Source of the DNA: Muribaculaceae bacterium Isolate-110 (HZI)
GTDB taxonomy: Bacteria > Bacteroidota > Bacteroidia > Bacteroidales > Muribaculaceae
Assembly (NCBI GenBank): GCA_003762875.1
Contig: RIBL01000014.1
Location: 18,981 to 82,980, forward strand
DNA: 64,000 nucleotides
Reading direction: 5' to 3'
Shown here piece after piece: positions 35,090 through 43,422 of this stretch. The notes beneath the pieces are model-generated. The model saw only the letters and a list, made by a program, of their open reading frames with translations. It did not search any database and had not been told where the DNA came from. The number at the start of each line of letters is the position of its first letter. Positions within the stretch are counted from its first letter, which is position 1. A program made the translations under genes and the position numbers.

Positions 35090-36596
35090 TAAGAGCGTGT
35101 CCGGTCATCTCGGAGGGCTGCCGGAGACCCATGATCTTGAGGATAGTGGGAGCCACATCGGCCAGACGGCCGTCTTCTACATGAGCATCCTTATTGTCAG
35201 AGATATAGACACAGGGCACGGGATTGAGCGAATGAGCGGTGTTGGGAGTCCCGTCGGGATTTATGGCATTGTCGGCATTGCCGTGGTCAGCGATGATGAT
35301 AGTCTCATAACCGGCAGCCTTGGCAGCCTCCACAGTGTCGCGCACACACTCGTCGACAGCCTTGACAGCCTTGCATATAGCCTCATAGATGCCGGTGTGG
35401 CCCACCATGTCACCGTTGGCATAGTTCACAACGATGAAATCATACTTCTCCTCCTTGATAGCCTCCACGAGCTTGTCCTTAACCTCATAGGCACTCATTT
35501 CTGGCTTGAGGTCATAGGTAGCCACCTTGGGAGAAGCCACGAGGATACGTTCCTCGCCCTCGTAGGGAGTCTCGCGTCCGCCGTTGAAGAAGAATGTCAC
35601 GTGGGCATACTTCTCTGTCTCGGCTATGTGAAGCTGCTTCTTGCCCTCGCTGGAGAGATATTCGCCAAGAGTGTTGCTGACGTTCTCCTTGGGGAAGAGG
35701 ATATGCACGCCGGTAAACGAAGCGTCATAGGGAGTCATGCAGTAATACTGCAGTCCGGGGATAACCTTCATGTCGGCCTCGGGGATATCGTGCTGTGTGA
35801 GAGCCACAGTGAGCTCCTTGGCACGGTCGTTGCGATAGTTGAAGAATATCACGGCGTCGCCCTCCTTGATGGTGCCGTCGACGGTCGAGTTGTTGATCGG
35901 CTTGATAAACTCGTCGGTCACGCCCTCGGCATAGCTATCCTCGACAGCCTTGACCATATCAGTGGCCTGAGTGCCCTCGCCCTTTACGAGCAGGTCATAG
36001 GCAACCTTTACGCGCTCCCAACGCTTGTCGCGGTCCATGGCATAGTAGCGGCCGACAATCGAGGCCACGACGCCCGCGCTCTTGGCACAGTGGGCCTGAA
36101 GCTCCTCGATGAAACCCTTGCCGCTGCGGGGGTCGGTGTCGCGGCCGTCCATGAAGCAGTGGATATAGACTTTCTCCAGGCCATACTCCTTGGCAATGTC
36201 ACAGAGGGCATAGAGATGGTCGAGCGACGAGTGAACGCCACCGTCACTGGTGAGGCCCATGAAGTGGATGGCCTTGCCGTTATCGCGGGCATAAGTGAAC
36301 GCGCTGACGATTTCGGGGTTCTTGAGTATTGACTTGTCGGCACACGCCTTGTTGATTTTCACGAGGTCCTGATACACCACGCGACCCGCGCCTATATTGA
36401 GGTGACCCACCTCCGAGTTGCCCATCTGGCCGTCGGGCAGACCTACGTTCTCGCCCGAAGCCTGGAGCTCGCTGTGGGGATAAGAGTTCATGAGATAGTC
36501 CCAGTAGGGAGTGGGAGTTGACGAGATGGCATCGCTCTTGGTGTGGTTGCCGATGCCCCATCCGTCAAGGATGATTAACAATGCTTTCTTTGCCAT
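35085..36596 (-). CDS. gpmI: 2,3-bisphosphoglycerate-independent phosphoglycerate mutase
   Basis: GpmI interconverts 3- and 2-phosphoglycerate in glycolysis and gluconeogenesis in the cytosol. The 503-residue protein has the alkaline-phosphatase-superfamily metal site: LIILDGWG with Asp11, the phospho-acceptor Ser61 in [34 protein letters not shown] and the C-terminal [13 protein letters not shown]. Length matches manganese-dependent GpmI. A perfect -7 promoter word lies at 36654-36647. The stop codon lies within a palindrome. Confidence 0.97.
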   Translation of the reverse strand: MAKKALLIILDGWGIGNHTKSDAISSTPTPYWDYLMNSYPHSELQASGENVGLPDGQMGNSEVGHLNIGAGRVVYQDLVKINKACADKSILKNPEIVSAFTYARDNGKAIHFMGLTSDGGVHSSLDHLYALCDIAKEYGLEKVYIHCFMDGRDTDPRSGKGFIEELQAHCAKSAGVVASIVGRYYAMDRDKRWERVKVAYDLLVKGEGTQATDMVKAVEDSYAEGVTDEFIKPINNSTVDGTIKEGDAVIFFNYRNDRAKELTVALTQHDIPEADMKVIPGLQYYCMTPYDASFTGVHILFPKENVSNTLGEYLSSEGKKQLHIAETEKYAHVTFFFNGGRETPYEGEERILVASPKVATYDLKPEMSAYEVKDKLVEAIKEEKYDFIVVNYANGDMVGHTGIYEAICKAVKAVDECVRDTVEAAKAAGYETIIIADHGNADNAINPDGTPNTAHSLNPVPCVYISDNKDAHVEDGRLADVAPTILKIMGLRQPSEMTGHALI

Positions 36597-36646
36597 AATA
36601 ATATATGTACGCTTATTGAAGTTGTTTTGTTTTCGTTTGACGGCTG

Positions 36647-36654
36647 CAAAGTTA
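36647..36654 (-). promoter_or_regulatory. Putative -7 element for gpmI
   Basis: Read on the minus strand this is TAACTTTG, an exact TAnnTTTG match, 50 bases before the gpmI ATG. A small palindrome CGAAAAATTTTCG lies just upstream of it. Confidence 0.55.
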
Positions 36655-36683
36655 CGAAAAATTTTCGTGGAGTCTCTTGTTTT

Positions 36684-36728
36684 CTTATAGTTTATCTTAT
36701 AGTTTATCTTATAGTTATCTTATGGTTA
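36684..36728. repeat. 12-bp tandem repeat, CTTATAGTTTAT
   Basis: Two exact copies (36684-36695, 36696-36707) and two degraded ones (to 36728) lie at the end of the minus-strand ABC gene and include its last few codons. Copy number may vary by slippage. Confidence 0.7.
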
Positions 36729-38109
36729 AGAGAGACCGACTATAAGAGACGCACGAAGGGAGCTCCTCGGGATAATGGGTCACAAATATCAGCGACGAAG
36801 CACGGACCTCGACAATAGCGTCGATGACACGGCGCACACGCTCCTTAGCCGTCGGGGCAAGCCCCTGAAACGGCTCATCAAGCACCAGCAGAGCCGGCTG
36901 TCGCGAAAAAGCACGCGCCAGCAACACCATACGCTGCTCGCCCGACGAAAGTGTCGAAAAATCACGCTCAGCCAGATGACTGATAGCCAGACACTCAAGC
37001 CACGCATCGGCAATCGCGCACTCACGCTCGGTGTGCAGTCTGTAACGCTCCAGCACAGGACGCATCCCCTCGACAACTATTCCCCTCACAGTGAGCCGAC
37101 TACGGAAATAAAGCTGTATCTCGGGACACACATAGCCCACATTGTTCTTAATGTCCCATATCGACTCGCCCGAGCCACGCTTATGGTCAAAGATAACTAT
37201 ATCATTTGCATAGGCCTGCGGATTGTCACCACACACCATACTAAGCAACAACGACTTGCCCGAGCCGTTAGGCCCCGTAAGCATCCACCGTTCCCCGCGC
37301 TTAACCTCCCAGTCGAGCCCCGAAAAGATATCGCGGCCGCCATATCCGGCCCGGCCATTGCGTATGCTGAACGCTACAGCATGGTCAGGCACAGGCGCGG
37401 GAGCCTCGGGAAGCGTCACATGCACCGGCAGCTCCATTGCCGCACAGCCATAAGGCCGTGTTGTCCCTACAAACCGACACCCACACATAGCAAGCACCGC
37501 GTCGGCCGTGTCGGGCACTTCGTCAGGGTCGGAGAGCAGAAGCACAATATGAAGCCCTCGGTCACGCAGAGCGGCAAGGGCGTCGCGCAGCTCGGCCCGA
37601 GAAGGAGAGTCGAGACCGATAAACGGATTGTCGAGCACAAGAATATCGGGAGCCGCAAGCAATGCGTTTATAATAAGCAGCTTGCGCAATTCGCCGCTCG
37701 ACAGATAGTTGATGCGTTTGGCAGCTACATCGCGCAGTCCGAGACGGCCACACATGTCGTGCCACATCTCGCTCTCCATGGCTTTGCCGAATATCTCGCC
37801 CACCACGGGCACGTATTCGTTTTCGCTCGACTCGAGACGCTGGTCATAGCGTAAGACATCGACTCCGGTAAAGGAGTGTATATCTGTAAAGGCCAGCATC
37901 CTGACCTTCATGCCGTCACGCTGAAACTTCAGACGGTTGCCAAATCCATAGCGTCCGCGTTCTATCACATAGCCGAGCGTAGTCTTGCCCGCACCGTTTG
38001 GTCCGACCACCACCGTGATGCCGGCGTGTATGCCGAACCCCTCGGCCCCACTGAGCGTCACCTGTCCGAAGCAGAGCGTCGGGGAGAGAAATTCTATAAT
38101 GTAATCCAT
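36715..38109 (-). CDS. Soluble ABC protein with two ATPase domains (ModF/PhrA-like)
   Basis: The 464-residue cytosolic protein contains two ABC ATPase domains and no membrane segments. Domain 1 (about residues 1-215) has Walker [11 protein letters not shown], signature YLSSGELRK and Walker [13 protein letters not shown]. Domain 2 (about 245-460) has [19 protein letters not shown] and [11 protein letters not shown]. Domain 1 has Asn in place of the catalytic Glu after Walker B, so it may hydrolyse ATP weakly. ATG 38109 is chosen because a perfect -7 box lies just upstream of it; the frame extends to 38253 but would include that promoter. The layout resembles ModF/PhrA proteins of unclear role. 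The C-terminus is encoded in a short tandem repeat. Confidence 0.88.
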   Translation of the reverse strand: MDYIIEFLSPTLCFGQVTLSGAEGFGIHAGITVVVGPNGAGKTTLGYVIERGRYGFGNRLKFQRDGMKVRMLAFTDIHSFTGVDVLRYDQRLESSENEYVPVVGEIFGKAMESEMWHDMCGRLGLRDVAAKRINYLSSGELRKLLIINALLAAPDILVLDNPFIGLDSPSRAELRDALAALRDRGLHIVLLLSDPDEVPDTADAVLAMCGCRFVGTTRPYGCAAMELPVHVTLPEAPAPVPDHAVAFSIRNGRAGYGGRDIFSGLDWEVKRGERWMLTGPNGSGKSLLLSMVCGDNPQAYANDIVIFDHKRGSGESIWDIKNNVGYVCPEIQLYFRSRLTVRGIVVEGMRPVLERYRLHTERECAIADAWLECLAISHLAERDFSTLSSGEQRMVLLARAFSRQPALLVLDEPFQGLAPTAKERVRRVIDAIVEVRASSLIFVTHYPEELPSCVSYSRSLLTIR

Positions 38110-38114
38110 AGGGG

Positions 38115-38122
38115 CAAAGTTA
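38115..38122 (-). promoter_or_regulatory. Putative -7 element, probably giving a leaderless mRNA
   Basis: Minus-strand TAACTTTG is separated from the ABC gene ATG by only five bases (CCCCT). Transcription from this box would start at or within one or two bases of the A of the ATG. The same geometry is seen at 56413. Confidence 0.5.
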
Positions 38123-38399
38123 CGAAGAAAAAGGAGGGGATACAAAAGTTTCCCCGAAAGACATAGGCAATATGAGAGGACACAACATCGCTGAATTACA
38201 CCGAAAAAACACCTCCATTTGTAAAATTTTGTAATAATCTCACTATTCAACATCCTCTGAAAAGGTTAATTGACTTCAAAAAGATAGAGTGGTTATAAAC
38301 TCAATTCGGATTTTTAAAACCACAAAACTCTGCCACAAAAGTAGAAATTAAAGATAATTTGCGCGTAATATGGACAAACCATGACCGCGCGAAAAGTGT

Positions 38400-38407
38400 T
38401 AACTTTG
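38400..38407 (+). promoter_or_regulatory. Putative -7 element for the PCMD-domain gene
   Basis: TAACTTTG lies 20 bases before ATG 38428, so any start further upstream in the same frame is unlikely. The remainder of the 318-base divergent gap is AT-rich with no other recognised signal. Confidence 0.55.
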
Positions 38408-38427
38408 CAAACTCAAACGTTTCAACT

Positions 38428-39402
38428 ATGTCATTCTCAAAAAGGCTCTATATACTCGTCCTGCTGATTTTATCGTCAGGACTATTGTCCTCACTCACCG
38501 CCGCCCGCACAGGTCGCGAGGTGCCCATACGCTTCGGCGACATGGAACACTGGACAGAACGCAACATCACCGAATCGGCCGTCATCGGAGGTGCTAAAAA
38601 GACTCTCTTTGAGATAGCCATCGACAGCGTTATCAACGGCAACACCCCCTATCGCAACCTCGGAGGTTCTCCCTGGGGCACATCCAATGTCATGGCCAAG
38701 GTGGCCGGAGTGGTCAAGACCAACAACACCGTGAGCCCCGATACCCACCGTGGCGGACGCTGTGCCAGACTATCCACCCACATAGAATCGCTCAAAGTGC
38801 TTGGCGTCGTCAACATCAACGTGCTCGCGGCAGGCTCGATATTTCTCGGTGACGTGCGCGAACCCATCACCGGCACCAAAGAGGGGCTCAAAAGCATCAA
38901 CTGGGGTATTCCGTTCAAAAACCGCCCACAAGCCCTGCGCTTTGACTATAAGGTAAAGACACCAGGCACACCCAACCGCATCAAGCAGACAGGCTTCAGC
39001 CACAAATCGACCGTCCCCGGCCCCGACTATGCCGTGGCTGTGCTACTGCTGCAAAAACGCACCGAGGATGCCTCTGGCAACATCTCGGCCAAACGCATCG
39101 GCACACTGGTGGTGAAATATGGCAAATCGACCGCCGGATGGGTGGAAAACGCCACATACGAAATACTCTACGGCGACATCTCCGGCCGCAGCGACTATGA
39201 CCCCTCGCTCATGGGGCTGCGCGACTATGACTATGCCACCAATAGCAAAGGTGTCAACGTAAAAGTCACCGAGACCGGATGGGCCGACCCCCGCGAGACA
39301 CCGACCCACCTGATGGTACAGTTCTCGTCAAGCCATGGCGGAGCCTATATTGGAACCCCCGGCAACACCCTCTGGGTCGACAACGTCCGCCTCGTATATT
39401 AG
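38428..39402 (+). CDS. PCMD-domain secreted protein
   Basis: This 324-residue protein has a signal peptide (MSFSKRLYILVLLILSSGLLSSLTAA) and one beta-sandwich domain like the putative carbohydrate metabolism (PCMD) domain: FGDMEHW near the start, NLGGSPWGTSNVM, GRCARLSTHI, a central KNRPQALRFDYKVKTPG and the closing LWVDNVRLVY. PCMD proteins are common in Bacteroidales, often as surface lipoproteins in polysaccharide loci, and their function is unknown. This one lacks a lipobox and is probably periplasmic or secreted. It precedes the barrel gene by 113 bases, with one GGTTATGAGG repeat unit between. Confidence 0.78.
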   Translation: MSFSKRLYILVLLILSSGLLSSLTAARTGREVPIRFGDMEHWTERNITESAVIGGAKKTLFEIAIDSVINGNTPYRNLGGSPWGTSNVMAKVAGVVKTNNTVSPDTHRGGRCARLSTHIESLKVLGVVNINVLAAGSIFLGDVREPITGTKEGLKSINWGIPFKNRPQALRFDYKVKTPGTPNRIKQTGFSHKSTVPGPDYAVAVLLLQKRTEDASGNISAKRIGTLVVKYGKSTAGWVENATYEILYGDISGRSDYDPSLMGLRDYDYATNSKGVNVKVTETGWADPRETPTHLMVQFSSSHGGAYIGTPGNTLWVDNVRLVY

Positions 39403-39515
39403 TCCGCTGACGCGGAAGGTTATAAGGTTATGAGGTTATAAACAGGCTTGCGCGACGCAACGCCCCCGAAACTTTATACTCTAAACTTTAAACTCATCCC
39501 CCTCTATACTAAAAT

Positions 39516-40673
39516 ATGCGACTTATACGTACATACCTGCTTCTCGGACTTATTCTTATGCACGGAGCATGCGCATTGGCCGACACTCCGGCCGACACCA
39601 TAACCGCCGACGCGACACGTCAGGGACTGGTGAATCGTATTCTCGCATATTTTGCCGACGCCAACAAAAGCAAGAACTCCTCAGGCCTGGACTTCAGCCT
39701 CATCGGCGGCCCCTACTACACCTCCGACATAGGCGTAGGCATCGGGCTCGTGGCATCGGGACTCTACGGCACCGGCGTGGCAGACTCGCTGATACCCCCG
39801 TCCAATATAGGCATTTTCGGCAAAATCAGCACCAAAGGATTTGCCACCATAGGCGTCGACGGCACCCATATATCGCCGGCCGACACCTATCGAGTGACCT
39901 ATCTTACGGAATTTTTCGCCGACCCGAGCGACTACTGGGGCATAGGCTACGAGATGGGCAACAACGACGCCAACAAGTCAAGCATGAAACGCATCGGCAT
40001 CAAAGCCGAGGGCGCGATGCTCTTTCACGTAGGCTCAAAGCTCTATATCGGCCCTATGGTGGCTCTCGACTATATACACGCCTTCGAGATAGAGCGGCGC
40101 GACCTCCTCGACGGCATGCGCTCAACCTCATGGAGCTACGGAGCAGGCATAAAACTGACCTACGACACTCGCGACGTGCTCACCAACCCCCACCACGGCA
40201 TCTATGCCTCGGTCACACAGTGTTTCCGGCCCAAGTTTCTAGGCAACCGCTACGCTTTCAGCTCGACGGAAGTACAGTTTGACGCCTACCGCACCCCCTG
40301 GACAGGAGGCATACTCGCGTGTGACTTCCGGTCCAAATTTGATTTCGGCAATCCCTCCTGGCACATGATGGCCCAGACCGGCGGCTCACACTTCATGCGC
40401 GGCTATTACGAAGGCCGTTACCGCGACAAATACATGATGGCGGCCCAGGTGGAACTGCGCCAGCACGTGTGGCGCAGAAGCGGCATCGTGGTGTGGGGTG
40501 GCGTGGCCACAGTGTTCGACCGCCTGAGCGACGTGATGATGAGCCGTCTGCTCCCCAACCTTGGCGCAGGCTACAGATGGGAGTTCAAGAAGGATGTCAA
40601 CGTGCGTCTTGATGTCGGATTCGGCAAAAGCGGCCAGTGGTCATTCATGTTTGGCATAAACGAGGCCTTCTGA
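39516..40673 (+). CDS. BamA/TamA-like outer-membrane barrel without POTRA domains
   Basis: The 385-residue protein has a signal peptide (ends near ACALA) and then, from about residue 50, strands typical of the Omp85 surface-antigen barrel: FSLIGGPYYTSDIGVGIGL, the closing loop motif MRGYYEGRYRDKYMMAAQVELRQ, which resembles the conserved (V/I)RGY/F lid motif, and a C-terminal Phe. No POTRA repeat fits in the short N-terminus. Such stand-alone barrels occur beside enzymes or transporters in Bacteroidota and their role is unsettled. The phosphoethanolamine-transferase-like gene begins 45 bases downstream, so a shared envelope job is possible. Confidence 0.85.
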   Translation: MRLIRTYLLLGLILMHGACALADTPADTITADATRQGLVNRILAYFADANKSKNSSGLDFSLIGGPYYTSDIGVGIGLVASGLYGTGVADSLIPPSNIGIFGKISTKGFATIGVDGTHISPADTYRVTYLTEFFADPSDYWGIGYEMGNNDANKSSMKRIGIKAEGAMLFHVGSKLYIGPMVALDYIHAFEIERRDLLDGMRSTSWSYGAGIKLTYDTRDVLTNPHHGIYASVTQCFRPKFLGNRYAFSSTEVQFDAYRTPWTGGILACDFRSKFDFGNPSWHMMAQTGGSHFMRGYYEGRYRDKYMMAAQVELRQHVWRRSGIVVWGGVATVFDRLSDVMMSRLLPNLGAGYRWEFKKDVNVRLDVGFGKSGQWSFMFGINEAF

Positions 40674-40718
40674 CAATAAATTCTGACTTCCGGGGTTATA
40701 TTAAACACCCACCAAGAT

Positions 40719-42371
40719 ATGGCAAATAATGCAAATTACAGTAAAATCAAACCGGTGTGGCTTCTGACGGCCACCCTCATAGTGCTCCTGCTCCCCAACA
40801 TCGTGCTCTCCATCACCGAGCCGATGACTCTGATGGCCCGCATATGCAACATACTCCTCCCCGCAGGAGTGTATATGATGTTGCTCTCGCTGCTGCGCAA
40901 TCCCGCTCGGAGCGTGTGGATGCTCTTTCTGCTGATATTTCTCTCTGCTTTCCAACTCGTGCTGCTCTATCTCTACGGCCACTCCATCATAGCCGTCGAC
41001 ATGTTTCTCAACCTCGTGACCACCAATTCGGCCGAGGTCACAGAACTGCTCGGCAGCATGCTCCCCGCCATGATAGGCGTGACGGTGATATTCGTGCCCA
41101 TACTATATGTTGCCGCCACGCACGCGCGCTCGGCCGCCTACGTCATATCCCCCTCTCTTCGCCGCCTCATGCGCCGCGGAGGTCTTGCAGCGACCATCGC
41201 CGGAGCGGCATGCATGGCCGTATGTTATGCCGGTGACAACTACCGCGCCAAGGACAACCTCTATCCCCTTAACGTGTGCTACAACATGTATCTCGCCGTC
41301 GATCGCTCCATACGCACCGCCGCCTATGACGAGACAAGCCGCGACTTCACCTTCGGAGCCGTAGCCACCCATCCGGCCGACTCGCTCCCCGAGATATACG
41401 TGCTGGTGATAGGCGAGACAGCTCGGGCCGACAACTTCGGCCTCTACGGCTACAACCGCGACACCACGCCTCGACTGAGCGCGGAGGAGGGTCTGATAAA
41501 GTTTCCGCGGGCCTACACCCAGTCCAACACCACCCACAAGAGCGTGCCCATGCTGCTCTCGGCCGCCTGTGCCGGAGACTATGACCGCATATATCGCGAG
41601 AAAGGGATAATCGCAGCCTTCCGCGAAGCAGGATTCCACACCACATTCCTGTCCAACCAGCGGCCCAACCACTCGTTTATCGACATCTTCGGCTGCGAAG
41701 CCGACTCGTGGCAGTTTCTCAAAGAGACACTACCGGCCGATTCCAATCTCTGCGACCTCGACATGCTCGAGCCGGTAAAACAACTCCTCGCCGACCGCAG
41801 CCGGCCGCAACTCATAGTGCTCCACTCCTACGGCTCACACTTCAACTATCACGAGCGTTACCCGCGCTCAATGGCACGGTTTACCCCCGACCTGCCCGAC
41901 AAAGTAAGCCCCTCCAACCGCCAAAGCCTGCTCAACGCCTACGACAACACCATAGCCTATACCGACCACTTCCTCCACTCGCTCATCACCGAGCTGCGGC
42001 GCGACAACGCCACGGCCGCGTTGCTCTACACCTCCGACCATGGCGAAAACATCTTTGACGACGAGCGCGAACTCTTTCTCCACGCCTCGCCACGCCCGTC
42101 GGTCTACGAGCTCCATGTGCCCCTGCTCGTATGGCTTTCCGAAAGCTACCGCGAGCGTCACCCCGACACGGCATCCCACCTGGCAGACAACACCGCCCGC
42201 ATGGTCCAGACCTCGGCATCGGTGTTTCACTCCATGCTCGACATAGCCGGCATCTCCACCCCCCTGCGGGCCGACTCGCTTTCTGTGGCATCGCCCCGCT
42301 TCACCACCACCCCCTACCGCTATCTCACCGACCGCAACGAAGCCATAAGCCGGGACATAAACGACAAATAA
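40719..42371 (+). CDS. Phosphoethanolamine transferase (EptA/MCR-like)
   Basis: Enzymes of this family move phosphoethanolamine from phosphatidylethanolamine onto lipid A or glycans at the periplasmic face. The 550-residue protein has about five N-terminal membrane segments (residues 13-33, 40-60, 67-87, 115-133, 155-172) and a sulfatase-fold domain from about 220. Visible are VIGETARADNFGLYGYNRDT (metal ligand Glu233), the nucleophile region QSNTTHKSVPMLLS with predicted Thr272 and YTSDHGENIFDD with metal Asp/His. The disulfide cysteines of MCR and EptA around the nucleophile are absent. In gut Bacteroidota, lipid A modification by such enzymes is plausible; the acceptor here is unknown. Confidence 0.9.
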   Translation: MANNANYSKIKPVWLLTATLIVLLLPNIVLSITEPMTLMARICNILLPAGVYMMLLSLLRNPARSVWMLFLLIFLSAFQLVLLYLYGHSIIAVDMFLNLVTTNSAEVTELLGSMLPAMIGVTVIFVPILYVAATHARSAAYVISPSLRRLMRRGGLAATIAGAACMAVCYAGDNYRAKDNLYPLNVCYNMYLAVDRSIRTAAYDETSRDFTFGAVATHPADSLPEIYVLVIGETARADNFGLYGYNRDTTPRLSAEEGLIKFPRAYTQSNTTHKSVPMLLSAACAGDYDRIYREKGIIAAFREAGFHTTFLSNQRPNHSFIDIFGCEADSWQFLKETLPADSNLCDLDMLEPVKQLLADRSRPQLIVLHSYGSHFNYHERYPRSMARFTPDLPDKVSPSNRQSLLNAYDNTIAYTDHFLHSLITELRRDNATAALLYTSDHGENIFDDERELFLHASPRPSVYELHVPLLVWLSESYRERHPDTASHLADNTARMVQTSASVFHSMLDIAGISTPLRADSLSVASPRFTTTPYRYLTDRNEAISRDINDK

Positions 42372-42400
42372 AATATCCCCCCGGCCCGCACAGGCTACTG

Positions 42401-43354
42401 TCAGAACGTTATTTTCAGCGAAAAGCCCTTGTAGTCACCTGAGATTACCGGAGCCAAAGAGCTCTCTATGCGACGCGTCGGCTGACTGTCATAAGCCATG
42501 TCGCCATCCGCCCCGGGGAGAGACAGACACCCCGAGCAATGAGTGTTGCGCCCGCGAAACAGGTCGACAACCTCGTTGACCGGATCGATAAGAAACACCA
42601 CCACATTGCCAAGCACCTTCGACCCTAACAGATGATAATCATTCTCGACAATGCTGCGCTTGGCCCTGTAAAAACCCTCGCCAATCACACTGCCCACGAG
42701 CGGAGTGATAAAAATATCCTGTATCGAAGGCCGTTCCATAAACGCCTCTATGCCAAACTCCCACCCTATGGTCGACACACACGCACTGTAGAGCAGCGAC
42801 CGCCAGAAATTAAATCCGCACGAACGCGCCGCCATAAAATAAGCCGCCCCCGCATAGGGATGTAACACATAGTTGAATATCGGATTGTCATGGTCAATCT
42901 CAGGCCCCGACCTTATCACATGATTATACCAACGCTTGAAGAGAGGCACATCCTGAATCTCGGCACGGTTCCACGACGTAGCGTCGGCCGGCAGACACTC
43001 CAGCACCAGCAGCGTGCCCACATAGGCACTCGCCAGCACAGCCGTGTTGGTCCACATACGCTTCCAGTCGGGACTATTGAAAGTCATCGAATAAGGATGA
43101 CAATATATCGACCTGTCATCGGGCACAGTCACAATAGCCGGATGAAACACCCCGGCCACAGCCGTATCGAGAGCACACGTGTTGGCCACATCGTCAAGCT
43201 CCACCTCGACCACATCGGCCATCGACCCGGCCACATCGACCGAATCGGGATATATCACCGCAAAAAACGGATCGCTCTCCCCGCCCCGGACACAAGGCAG
43301 AGACAACACACACAATATAATCACAGATATGATTCTGACCATAAATAAACTCAT
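42401..43354 (-). CDS. DUF3943-like envelope protein
   Basis: The 317-residue protein has an N-terminal signal sequence (from Met1 or Met5: MVRIISVIILCVLSLPCVRG). The C-terminal two thirds (about residues 120-315) match DUF3943: the PEIDHDNPIFNYVLHPYAGAAYFMAARS block, then WEFGIEAFMERPSIQDIFITPLVGSVIGEG. Hydrophobic stretches in this part may be membrane-associated. The family is widespread in Gram-negative bacteria and its function is unknown. The gene runs convergent to the phosphoethanolamine-transferase-like gene and on the same strand as the peptidase operon, 68 bases beyond that operon's last stop. Its higher GC content suggests it is not part of that operon. Confidence 0.78.
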   Translation of the reverse strand: MSLFMVRIISVIILCVLSLPCVRGGESDPFFAVIYPDSVDVAGSMADVVEVELDDVANTCALDTAVAGVFHPAIVTVPDDRSIYCHPYSMTFNSPDWKRMWTNTAVLASAYVGTLLVLECLPADATSWNRAEIQDVPLFKRWYNHVIRSGPEIDHDNPIFNYVLHPYAGAAYFMAARSCGFNFWRSLLYSACVSTIGWEFGIEAFMERPSIQDIFITPLVGSVIGEGFYRAKRSIVENDYHLLGSKVLGNVVVFLIDPVNEVVDLFRGRNTHCSGCLSLPGADGDMAYDSQPTRRIESSLAPVISGDYKGFSLKITF

Positions 43355-43422
43355 TGAAACGTTCTCACAATATTACAACCACAACACGTCTCAATGAGTT
43401 CAATTAAGGTTTATATAGCCAT

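Noticed and set aside
35070..36332. 420-codon plus-strand frame opposite gpmI
   Set aside because: It is the antisense shadow of a certain gene (gpmI), with Val/Gly/Leu-rich low-complexity translation and no start signal or family.
36775..37854. 359-codon plus-strand frame opposite the twin-ATPase gene
   Set aside because: The minus strand encodes both Walker motifs and signatures. The plus-strand product is His/Arg-rich and meaningless.
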